A DNA stretch of 13,546 nucleotides from JAGDXZ01 sp049966915 (GTDB taxonomy: Archaea > Micrarchaeota > Micrarchaeia > Micrarchaeales > CABMGC01): positions 1-13,546 of the forward strand of contig JBMFTS010000017.1 in the NCBI GenBank assembly GCA_049966915.1, written 5' to 3'. Positions 5,935 to 12,237 of this stretch are shown one piece after another. The first letter of the stretch is position 1, and each line of letters begins with the position of its first letter. The notes beneath the pieces were generated by a model. It was given only the letters and a program-made list of their open reading frames with translations, was not told the origin of the DNA and made no database searches. The position numbers and the translations under genes were made by a program.

Positions 5935-6549
5935 ATGTCAAGCAACGAGGAGATGGTTGCGGGCTTGTTGGGCGCCAACTACGCCGACGGTCGCGTTGCA
6001 AAAGCAATGCTTGCGGTGGACCGCAAGGACTTTGTAGGCGATTCGCAGCCCGATCCTTATGTCGATGCACCGCTGTCAACGCTCGAAAACCAGACCACTT
6101 CTGCGCCTAGCATAATAGCATTCATGCTGAAAAGCCTCGACATAAGATATGGAATGAAGGTGTTGGAGATAGGCACTGGTAGCGGCTACCAGACCGCGCT
6201 AATAGCCAAGCTTATCGGAAGCAAGGGCAAGGTAATAACAATAGAGCGCTCGCAAGCCCTTTATCAGTTCGCAAAGCGTAACCTCAGCAAGTACGCGCTA
6301 GCCAACATAACGCAGGTTCTCGGCAATGGCGCAAAGGGCTACAAGAAAAAGGCGCCTTACGACAGGATCATCTATTCGGCTGCTGCAAGAAGCGTGCCCG
6401 CGGATACGCTCGCGCAGCTCAAGAGGAACGGAGCGCTGATAGCGCCTGTCGGCTCCTTCTCTCAGGAGCTTCTTCTCGTCAAAAAGGCCAACGGCAGGGA
6501 GCTACAGTATGATCTCGGTCCTGTGGTGTTTTCGGCTTTGGAGGAATAG
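5935..6549 (+). CDS. pcm: Protein-L-isoaspartate O-methyltransferase
   Basis: 204-residue SAM-dependent methyltransferase that methylates isoaspartyl residues in damaged proteins so they can return to aspartyl form. The family N-terminus is seen as VDRKDFVGDSQPDPYVDAPL (28-47) and the substrate-site loop as QTTSAPSIIAFML (53-65). Motif I is VLEIGTGSGYQTALIAKLIG (76-95), with the acidic ribose-binding residue at VITIER (E104). PYDRIIYSAAARSVP (141-155) and LKRNGALIAPVG (162-173) are the later motifs. One oddity: the usual GDG of this family is GNG (130-132). The C-terminus is short, ending FSALEE where relatives usually have an FVPL-like end. The start ATG fits a leaderless transcript from the TATA box 28 bases upstream. 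It is divergent from rpp29 and stands alone. Confidence 0.92.
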   Translation: MSSNEEMVAGLLGANYADGRVAKAMLAVDRKDFVGDSQPDPYVDAPLSTLENQTTSAPSIIAFMLKSLDIRYGMKVLEIGTGSGYQTALIAKLIGSKGKVITIERSQALYQFAKRNLSKYALANITQVLGNGAKGYKKKAPYDRIIYSAAARSVPADTLAQLKRNGALIAPVGSFSQELLLVKKANGRELQYDLGPVVFSALEE

Positions 6550-6585
6550 GAGCAGTGTAGCATCTGCTTCCATGTGGTCAAATTG

Positions 6586-6603
6586 GCATAATTCAAATTA
6601 TGC
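6586..6603. repeat. Perfect 18-base palindrome (8-base arms, CA spacer)
   Basis: GCATAATT and AATTATGC are exact reverse complements separated by CA. As RNA it would form a six-pair stem with a six-base loop. Its role is unknown; it lies 37 bases after the pcm stop. Confidence 0.6.
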
Positions 6604-6646
6604 TCGCGCTCTTTCCCTTCATTGGAAAAGAAGTCTATTTAGTCAT

Positions 6647-6672
6647 AAAGGAGAAGTGACTAATTTTGTCAC
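6647..6672 (-). terminator. Possible terminator of the mbf1-fen1-pyrH transcript
   Basis: On the minus strand, GTGAC-AAAATTA-GTCAC (6656-6672) is followed by the pyrimidine run TTCTCCTTT. The stem is only five pairs. It lies 60 bases after the pyrH-like stop. Archaea terminate mainly at T-rich tracts, so the pyrimidine run may matter more than the stem. Confidence 0.35.
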
Positions 6673-6707
6673 GAGGTCGCGCATCGGCATTGGCTAACGC
6701 AGAAATA

Positions 6708-6730
6708 GGCGTGCATGCGCCGCGCGTTTT
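6708..6730 (+). terminator. Possible terminator of pcm
   Basis: GGCGT-GCAT-GCGCC hairpin (five pairs, one of them G-U) at 6708-6721, followed by GCGCG and TTTT at 6727-6730, just before the convergent stop codon at 6732. The T-tract is short, so the evidence is modest. Confidence 0.3.
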
Positions 6731-6731
6731 G

Positions 6732-7406
6732 TCAATCCTTTACCAGCGTTCCATCGAATGCGCTGCCCATCAGGGCCCTTTTTATGTTTTCCAGGCGGTC
6801 GTCAACGAATCTTATTTCTATGCCCGCTCGTGCCGCTATCTTGCACGCGACTATGTCGAAAGCGAATTTCGCCTTAGCCGTTCTGTCATCATATGACTCC
6901 GCAATCTTGATCAAAGCAGCATGGCTTAGCTTTTTGATTTTTTTAGCGCCTGCCTGTTCGGGCGGTTTGTTATAAATGTACGCTAGCTTGCTTACGTTCA
7001 CCAATTTCTTGCATTTTGCAATTTCGCACGCCAACGCAGCGTCGGTATCGGTGGTTATGCCGGGTAGTTGGCCATAAAGCACCACTGCCTTGAAATGCGC
7101 TAGCGCAAGGGGAATGTCGTTTATCGTTTGCGCCATTGCCGCGTTTACCCCCGCGCCCTCGAGCGCCACGAGCAGTGCGTAGGCGTTCATTTCAGTGGCC
7201 TTTATGCCGACCATGTCAAGCAGGTACTCGTTCCTTGCGTTTTTCCTTAGCGCAGCTATGTAATTTTTTGCCAGCGAGCCGCCGCCAGCAACCACCACGA
7301 ACCTGTCGTTGGTCCTGCTTATGAGCTTTGCAAATTTCGATAGAAATTCCGCATTTGGCTCTTTGCCGTTTGCTATTACGCTGCCGCTTAACGATATTGT
7401 CAACAT
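6732..7406 (-). CDS. pyrH: UMP kinase-family protein (amino acid kinase fold), divergent
   Basis: 224 residues from ATG at 7404-7406. Family features: first strand and glycine loop LTISLSGSV (2-10), VVVAGGGSLAKNYIAALRK (37-55) matching the archaeal VVGGGKLARKYI segment, LPGITTDTDAALACEIA (114-130) matching PGHTTDAVAALLAE, and the C-terminal FDIVACKIAARAGIEIR with a final GT. UMP kinase makes UDP from UMP. Several family residues differ: TRxNA is TEMNA (71-75), the NVDGVY loop becomes NVSKLAYIYNKPP, and PGHTTD has Ile for His. It could be a fast-evolving UMP kinase or a related kinase with changed specificity. The frame is open to a TTG at 7433, but GGTGGT three bases before the ATG and the family N-terminus favour the ATG. 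It follows fen1 after 10 bases. Confidence 0.8.
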   Translation of the reverse strand: MLTISLSGSVIANGKEPNAEFLSKFAKLISRTNDRFVVVAGGGSLAKNYIAALRKNARNEYLLDMVGIKATEMNAYALLVALEGAGVNAAMAQTINDIPLALAHFKAVVLYGQLPGITTDTDAALACEIAKCKKLVNVSKLAYIYNKPPEQAGAKKIKKLSHAALIKIAESYDDRTAKAKFAFDIVACKIAARAGIEIRFVDDRLENIKRALMGSAFDGTLVKD

Positions 7407-7409
7407 TTT

Positions 7410-7415
7410 ACCACC
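7410..7415 (-). promoter_or_regulatory. Ribosome binding site that decides the pyrH-like start
   Basis: GGTGGT on the minus strand, three bases before ATG 7406, in the 10-base gap after fen1. It makes the upstream in-frame TTG at 7433, inside the end of fen1, unlikely. Confidence 0.65.
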
Positions 7416-7416
7416 A

Positions 7417-8475
7417 TTATTCGGACCAATCAAATATGCTTTTCTGGCTCTTGCCGCCTAGAGCCTTTACGAGCTCGTCGGCGAACTTTTCGACGCGCTC
7501 CCGCGCGAACTCGTGCTTGTCGCACATGAATTCCATTATCTTGTCCTTGTCAGGCTTTGCCTTGTTTATCATTTCGTGCAGATCTGACGAGCTCAATTCT
7601 ATGACATCTGGTTCTAGGAAGACGTTTTCAACAGCAACAGGGTCTTCTACAAAGCCCGTGTGCTTTTCCTGCAAATATTTTTCTATGTCTTCTATGCTCT
7701 TGCTTTGCCTTACGATCTTCAAAGCGGTTTTCGGGCCTATGTGCTCAATGCCTTCGTTGAAATCAGTGCCGACTAGCATGCCCAGCCAGACGAGCTGCCT
7801 TTGCGTTATGCGCAAGCTGTTCAGAAGCTTGGCGAGCTCTATGCGCTCCGGCTCTACGCTTATGTACACGTTCTTCTTAGGCAACTTGCGTCTGCCTGTT
7901 ATTGCTAGGTTTCTTACCGCAACGGGCGAGCCGAACATGAAGAGGTCGTAATCCTGGCTTGCTCCTGCATAAACGATGCCGTCTTTGGCGAGCCTTGCGG
8001 CCTGCGCCTCCCCTTCCCCCGGCGCCTGTATTGTCGCAACGCCCATGTATCTGAGCAGCTCCTTCGCGCTTGCCACTATGTCCTTGTTTATTTTAGTGCT
8101 GGCCATGGCGTGCGCTCTTGCCTCTTCTACCATGCCGGCTTGCAGCGCCTTGTTCCACGCTTCCAGAGCCTCGTTGCGCTTGTTCATGCGCGCCTCTATG
8201 GTGCGCATCTTGAGCGCCGGCGGCATGCCGTCAAACACGTATATCGGTGTTATGCCGTGCTGTATGAAGCTTATGGTTCTGTAGAACAGCCCTGACAAGT
8301 GGCTAGTGACTTCGCCGCGCGAATCCTTGAGAGGCGTGCCGTCAGGCTGCCTTATTATGGACAGGAATTGGTAGATGGTATTGTAGGCATCTATGGCTAT
8401 GGTCTTGCCGTTTAGCGTGTCGAGCGTTATGCGCTCCTTGACCTCTGCCACGAGCGGGCCAAGCTCAACTGCCAT
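7417..8475 (-). CDS. fen1: Flap endonuclease 1 (FEN1/XPG family)
   Basis: 352 residues from ATG at 8473-8475. FEN1 removes 5' flaps during Okazaki fragment maturation and repair. The N-domain shows IAIDAYNTIYQFLSIIRQ (27-44, D29), TSHLSGLFYRTI (58-69) and YVFDGMPPALK (79-89, D82). The I-domain shows PGEGEAQAA (152-160, E154 and E156) and ASQDYDLFMFG (172-182, D175 and D177), then VGTDFNEGIEHIGPKTALKI (235-254, D238 and the H2TH motif). All metal-binding acids are present. Oddities: the N-terminus reads MAVELG where the family usually has MGV, and the C-terminal PCNA-binding box is QKSIFDWS (344-351), lacking the usual second aromatic residue. A GTG two codons upstream is in frame but less likely. 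The start overlaps mbf1 by 11 bases. Confidence 0.95.
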   Translation of the reverse strand: MAVELGPLVAEVKERITLDTLNGKTIAIDAYNTIYQFLSIIRQPDGTPLKDSRGEVTSHLSGLFYRTISFIQHGITPIYVFDGMPPALKMRTIEARMNKRNEALEAWNKALQAGMVEEARAHAMASTKINKDIVASAKELLRYMGVATIQAPGEGEAQAARLAKDGIVYAGASQDYDLFMFGSPVAVRNLAITGRRKLPKKNVYISVEPERIELAKLLNSLRITQRQLVWLGMLVGTDFNEGIEHIGPKTALKIVRQSKSIEDIEKYLQEKHTGFVEDPVAVENVFLEPDVIELSSSDLHEMINKAKPDKDKIMEFMCDKHEFARERVEKFADELVKALGGKSQKSIFDWSE

Positions 8476-8947
8476 TGTCACTGCCCTTCTTTTCTTTCTT
8501 GCTTGCCGCTTCCCACAGCGACAGCGGCTCCGGCTTTGACCCTTGGCTAAAGCTCCGCTCTGGCGCGCGCATCTCGAGCTTTATGCCAAGTTCCTTTTCG
8601 AGCTTCTTGGCAAGCTTTTCGCTAGGCAGCGTCTTTTGCTCCTCGACGCGCAGCAGCGTGCTTGCCTTTTCGTTTATGCGTTCTGCGAGCACTTTTAGTG
8701 GCAGGCCTAGCTTCTCCCTTGCCTTTCTTATTTCCTCGCCGTAATCCTCCACAATTTCTTCCTCTTCGGCGCCAGCTGTGGCGTGGCTTGCTTGCACAGA
8801 AGGCTCTGCGCGCTTTGCAGCTTCGCCAACGACCCTGCCTGTAAGATTTTTGCCTCTTGCGCAAACTTCGCACACGAGCATGCGTGCTCCCTCAACTTCT
8901 ATTTCGTAAAGGGTGTTTACTTCGGCGCCGCATATTTCGCACTCCAT
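8465..8947 (-). CDS. mbf1: Multiprotein bridging factor 1 homologue (MBF1)
   Basis: 160 residues from ATG at 8945-8947. Archaeal MBF1 is a zinc-ribbon plus helix-turn-helix protein related to the eukaryotic TBP-bridging coactivator and linked to the ribosome in some archaea. The zinc ribbon is Cys3-x2-Cys6 (MECEICGAEV) and Cys26-x2-Cys29 (LVCEVCARG). A low-complexity Ala/Glu linker follows (about 45-67), then the XRE-type HTH at about 69-125 (EEIRKAREKLGLPLKVLAER, then INEKASTLLRVEEQKTLP). The C-terminal tail is charged and Ser/Lys-rich. The frame is open 27 codons further upstream to 9028, but that extension is an odd Cys-rich stretch through the promoter region and is rejected; GTGAT lies three bases before the chosen ATG. 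It is first gene of the mbf1-fen1-pyrH operon. Confidence 0.93.
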   Translation of the reverse strand: MECEICGAEVNTLYEIEVEGARMLVCEVCARGKNLTGRVVGEAAKRAEPSVQASHATAGAEEEEIVEDYGEEIRKAREKLGLPLKVLAERINEKASTLLRVEEQKTLPSEKLAKKLEKELGIKLEMRAPERSFSQGSKPEPLSLWEAASKKEKKGSDNGS

Positions 8948-9074
8948 GGTATCACATAAAATAACGCATAACAAGCATAAACAGCAACGTGCTGGGCAGG
9001 CAATGCTTTGGCATGCGCACACTTGCAAACAGAAATGATTCTTATAAATAAATGAGCGTCAAATATTAAAAGCT
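8948..9074. other. Divergent promoter region between mbf1 and the M50 protease
   Basis: 127 bases with a clear TATA box for the protease (9042-9050). On the mbf1 side only weak AT-rich elements (TTTATG around 8976-8982, TTATTTTATG around 8957-8966) and a GTGAT ribosome binding site next to the ATG are visible. No gene or stable repeat is seen. Confidence 0.5.
9042..9050 (+). promoter_or_regulatory. TATA box of the M50 protease gene (TTATAAATA)
   Basis: TTATAAATA is centred 29 bases before ATG 9075, and no ribosome binding site lies between them. The arrangement is the same as at pcm and predicts a leaderless mRNA. Confidence 0.65.
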
Positions 9075-10547
9075 ATGGCACGAGGCAAGGCGCGCAACAA
9101 AGCGGCAAAGGTAAGCAAGGCGGCCAAGCGGCAAATTGCAAGGGCAGTAACCATGCTAATGGCGCTTGTTGATGTTCTTGTCGTGGCATTTCTTGTCATT
9201 ACGCCTGGCAGCGCGCCGCTTCGCATTTTTGCAGGCGTAGTGCTGCTGGCTGCCACAGGAGAGTTCATAAGGCGCGCTAACGGGCTTAGCGGCGGCTATG
9301 GCCTTTATCTTGCCGGCAGCAAGAGGGGCATAGGAATGATAGACAGGCTTGCCGCAGGCAAGGAGCGGGCCTGGAACTTCATAGCTGATTTAGGCATAGC
9401 CATGGGCTTTGGCCTGATGAGCTACAAGCTCATGAGCAGGCGCAAGAAGGCATTCGCCACTGGCATTGTCGCAATCGTGCTGATCGTGCTTGTGGTCTTC
9501 CCCAACCTCGGAGTCATACTGGACTTCATGCCTGCAATAAGCGGCAGGCTTGCGGAAAGCACAGCAACGGCCGCCGCGCATGCAAGCTCTTCAGCCGCAT
9601 TTACCGTAAGCGCCATTTACTTGCTCGTTCTTGTTGCCAGCGTGATCGGCGGTTTCGCGTTGCTTACTGTGTCGCTGCTTTTGTTCAGCGGTGCTAGCGT
9701 GATATACAGCATAGCTACTGCCGTTTCTAGCTCAAATTACGCGTCGCTAAGCAGCCAGGTGCCGGGCGTGTTTCCAATAATACCTGGCATAACAATACCG
9801 TTGTTCGCCGGCATTATAGCGCTTGCAATATTGCTTGTTGCCCATGAATTTTCGCACGGCGTTCTTGCAAGGATCGCGCGCATAAAAATAAAGTCAGTGG
9901 GTATGGTGCTGTTCGGCATAATACCGTTCGGCGCATACGTTGAGCCTGACGAGAAAGCAGTAGAAAAGCAGAGCAAGGAAAAGCAGGACAGAATATTCAT
10001 AGCCGGAGTAAGCGCCAACATGCTGCTTTCTGTATTTTTCTTCGTGCTCATGCTGATAGTGGTTGACATTGTGCTTGCAAACATAAGCACAGGCGGCGTA
10101 ACGGTCACCGCGCTGGTGCCTAACTCGCCAGCAAGCAAGGTGCTCAGCGTTGGCACTACGCTGCTCAAGTGGAACAACTACACCATAACAAACCAGTACG
10201 CTCTTGCGCGCATAGAAAGCAGCTATTCCGGCGGGGCTGTGGCGCTTACCACAAGCAAGGGCGTAGTGCGCATAACGCCAATGCCAAACGGCGAACTCGG
10301 CATTTTGTTGGAGCCGGCAAGAACAGGCATTGCGTATGGTATTGCCTACTTCCTGTTCGCCGTGTTCGCGCTCTCTTTTGCTCTTAACTTTTTCGTGGCG
10401 ATATTCAACCTGTTGCCGATTCCCGGATTCGACGGCTGGCGCATATACGCTAACGAGATAAAGAGCAAGCGCGTGCTAAACGCCATGCTTGCGATAGTCG
10501 TGCTTGCAATACTGCTCAACGTGCTGCCGTGGTTCTGGTACTTCTGA
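9075..10547 (+). CDS. M50 family membrane metalloprotease (site-2 protease type) with PDZ-like domain
   Basis: 490-residue multi-pass membrane protein of the site-2 protease family, which cleaves substrates inside the membrane. The zinc motif is HEFSH (H257, E258, H261) in a transmembrane helix (LLVAHEFSHGVLARI), and the third ligand motif is NLLPIPGFDG (445-454, D453). GIIPFGAYVEPDE (281-293) is the conserved reentrant segment and AGVSANMLLS (310-319) the following helix. A PDZ-like segment (TVTALVPNSPASKVLSVGTT, about 343-362) lies between the two catalytic halves. Hydrophobic segments lie at about 24-42, 49-62, 126-150, 176-212, 233-256, 308-335, 418-447 and 466-488. The very basic N-terminus (ARGKARNKAAKVSKAAKRQ) should face the cytoplasm. 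The natural substrate is unknown; many archaea encode such proteins. It converges with top6B with a 25-base gap. Confidence 0.93.
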   Translation: MARGKARNKAAKVSKAAKRQIARAVTMLMALVDVLVVAFLVITPGSAPLRIFAGVVLLAATGEFIRRANGLSGGYGLYLAGSKRGIGMIDRLAAGKERAWNFIADLGIAMGFGLMSYKLMSRRKKAFATGIVAIVLIVLVVFPNLGVILDFMPAISGRLAESTATAAAHASSSAAFTVSAIYLLVLVASVIGGFALLTVSLLLFSGASVIYSIATAVSSSNYASLSSQVPGVFPIIPGITIPLFAGIIALAILLVAHEFSHGVLARIARIKIKSVGMVLFGIIPFGAYVEPDEKAVEKQSKEKQDRIFIAGVSANMLLSVFFFVLMLIVVDIVLANISTGGVTVTALVPNSPASKVLSVGTTLLKWNNYTITNQYALARIESSYSGGAVALTTSKGVVRITPMPNGELGILLEPARTGIAYGIAYFLFAVFALSFALNFFVAIFNLLPIPGFDGWRIYANEIKSKRVLNAMLAIVVLAILLNVLPWFWYF

Positions 10548-10558
10548 CGCGCCCCGTT

Positions 10559-10572
10559 TCGCATTTCTGCGA
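10559..10572. terminator. Small hairpin in the 25-base convergent gap
   Basis: TCGCA-TTTC-TGCGA is a perfect five-pair stem that abuts the top6B stop codon at 10573. On the minus strand, downstream of top6B, the loop reads GAAA, a stable GNRA tetraloop. It is the only structure in the gap and may mark the 3' ends of both transcripts. No long T-tract is present. Confidence 0.3.
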
Positions 10573-12237
10573 TTAGTTGTTTTGCTTTGCAGCGCTGTTT
10601 TCTTCCGGTTCGGCGCCGGCTTCAACTTCAGCATCTGCTTTGTCCTTGTCCGCCCCGAAAATGTCGGAATACTTGTTTTGTATAAGTGCAACAAGGCTTT
10701 TTTCGACGTCATTGCGGTCCTTGCCTGTTATTTCGCTCAGGTCGCTCGAAAGCTGGGCAACGTATCTCATTATCGTTTTGTAGCGGCTTTCCTGCGCGCT
10801 CCTGTTCCTCTCGCTGCTCAGGTGCAGCTGCAGCTTCCTTGCGGCTTCCATTACTGCAAGCCTTATCTCTTCTATTATCTCTTCCTCTTGCGCTATTGCC
10901 TGCTTGCCCACTCCAGAATACGGCACGTAAACAGAAGACACGTTTACAAGCACGCTCACTGGCTCTTCGTCAAAATTCTTTATGCCGTAGCGCTTCCAAT
11001 CCACGCCTTTCACAGCTTCGGTTATGGCGCAGCTTCCGGAGTCAAAAAGCAGCGGTACCTTGTTTGCGAATCTCAGTATGCTGCCGCTTGTTGTGCCGTT
11101 CGCAGTTTTGGAGCCCGAGCCGCCGCCGTACGCTATGCCCGCTTCTACGACAAAAGGTATGCCGCCCCTGAACACCTTGGGCCTGCGCTCCACTACGCTC
11201 ATGAATTCGGGATTGAGTATGTTCTTTATGGCTATGCCTATCTGCTGCTCCCCTATCGTCGAAAGCGCGTCCATGTCCGGCGCAAGCCATTTCACCTGCC
11301 TGAATGCGTGCACAAGCTTCTCAGCCTCTTCCCACGTAAGCTCGCCGGGCGCCTTGTCGAAGTTTACGTCGCCGGCTATGGCCTTGAGCTCGTTTATCTT
11401 GTCGTAAGTTACCCTGGAGAAAGTGTCGAGAAGGAAAGAGGATATTTTTCTGCTTGGGCTCGTCTTTGCAAAATCCATAAGGTCGCTGACATTAAGCCCC
11501 AGCGGGTGCGGTTTTATAGCCCGCGGCCTTTTTGGCATGGAAGAAACCGATCTTGGGAAATCGGTAGTGTTGCCTTCAGGGTCTATTAGCGTTATGTGCG
11601 CGTGCGGATTTGAAAGTGCGGTGCGCTTGAGGTATTCGTAAACGCCATGGTCGCTGTTCTCGTATTTCACGTCGCCGAACGTGCCAATTACTGTCAGTCC
11701 GGTTGTTGCGAATTGTGCAACAGGCAATGCAGTGAAGTTGCTCACTATCGGCTTGTTGTCCTTTATGTCTACAGAAACATCGCATTCGTACGCTTCTTTG
11801 CCTGTATTGGACTTTGCGTGCACGGGCTTGCCAGTAGTTATCTGTGCGAATAGCGTGCAGCCGCTGCCCCCTATGCCCTGCTGGCCCCTTTGCTGCATGT
11901 TCCTGTGGAACTTCGTGCCTTTCAGGACGCTGCCAAGCACCTTGCCTATGTGCGCCTTGGGTATGCCTGGCCCGTTGTCTGACACGCTCACAGTGTATTT
12001 GTTCTCGTCAAGCTGTTTTATCTCAACGCGTATATCAGGCAGTATGCCCGCCTCTTCGCATGCATCAAGGCTGTTGGTAACGTACTCGTGCACAACCGTA
12101 GTGAGCGAGCGCACCTTGCCTGCGTAGCCGAGCATCTGGCTGTTCTTCTTGAAAAATTCAGTTACGCTGTGCTCCCTGAATTCCTTGAATATTTCATCCG
12201 CAGACTTTATGGCGTCTGCGTGTGCGTCGCTAGCCAT
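10573..12237 (-). CDS. top6B: DNA topoisomerase VI subunit B
   Basis: 554 residues, the ATPase subunit of topoisomerase VI, a type IIB enzyme that relaxes and decatenates DNA together with the Spo11-like A subunit. The GHKL ATP-binding domain shows the N-box HEYVTNSLDA (50-59, E51 and N55), DNGPGIP (87-93) and the lid GQQGIGGSG (118-126), followed by ITTGKP. An H2TH-like insertion follows (roughly 230-310), then the transducer domain, which carries the ATP-contacting lysine in VPYSGVGKQ (438-446, K445). The C-terminus from about 528 is an acidic, low-complexity tail. ATG 12237 overlaps the KH-protein gene by 8 bases; GGGCGTGG lies just upstream. The length is within the archaeal range. The top6A gene does not follow, because the M50 gene converges here. 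Confidence 0.96.
   Translation of the reverse strand: MASDAHADAIKSADEIFKEFREHSVTEFFKKNSQMLGYAGKVRSLTTVVHEYVTNSLDACEEAGILPDIRVEIKQLDENKYTVSVSDNGPGIPKAHIGKVLGSVLKGTKFHRNMQQRGQQGIGGSGCTLFAQITTGKPVHAKSNTGKEAYECDVSVDIKDNKPIVSNFTALPVAQFATTGLTVIGTFGDVKYENSDHGVYEYLKRTALSNPHAHITLIDPEGNTTDFPRSVSSMPKRPRAIKPHPLGLNVSDLMDFAKTSPSRKISSFLLDTFSRVTYDKINELKAIAGDVNFDKAPGELTWEEAEKLVHAFRQVKWLAPDMDALSTIGEQQIGIAIKNILNPEFMSVVERRPKVFRGGIPFVVEAGIAYGGGSGSKTANGTTSGSILRFANKVPLLFDSGSCAITEAVKGVDWKRYGIKNFDEEPVSVLVNVSSVYVPYSGVGKQAIAQEEEIIEEIRLAVMEAARKLQLHLSSERNRSAQESRYKTIMRYVAQLSSDLSEITGKDRNDVEKSLVALIQNKYSDIFGADKDKADAEVEAGAEPEENSAAKQNN

Larger units (their letters stand above)
6550..6731. other. Convergent spacer with small inverted repeats
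   Basis: 182 bases between the stops of pcm and the pyrH-like gene. I find no convincing gene. Contents: AGCAG/CTGCT arms at 6551-6568 just after the pcm stop; a perfect 8-base-arm palindrome GCATAATT-CA-AATTATGC at 6586-6603; GTGAC/GTCAC arms at 6656-6672; and GGCGT/GCGCC arms at 6708-6721 followed by TTTT at 6727-6730. Some probably shape transcript ends. Confidence 0.5.

Noticed and set aside
6509..6697. A 62-residue plus-strand open frame at the pcm 3' end
   Set aside because: Half of it overlaps pcm in another frame; no ribosome binding site or promoter and no recognisable motif.
7328..7951. A 207-residue plus-strand open frame opposite fen1
   Set aside because: Antisense to the conserved catalytic and C-terminal regions of FEN1; Ser/Leu/Cys-rich shadow sequence.
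8948..9028. N-terminal extension of MBF1 (27 residues, very Cys-rich)
   Set aside because: MBF1 proteins begin right at the zinc ribbon; the extension runs through the divergent promoter region, and a GTGAT site stands just before the internal ATG.
10504..11589. A 361-residue plus-strand open frame opposite top6B
   Set aside because: It lies antisense to the clearly conserved top6B, has a composition rich in Cys, Tyr and Leu typical of a shadow frame, and shows no domain.
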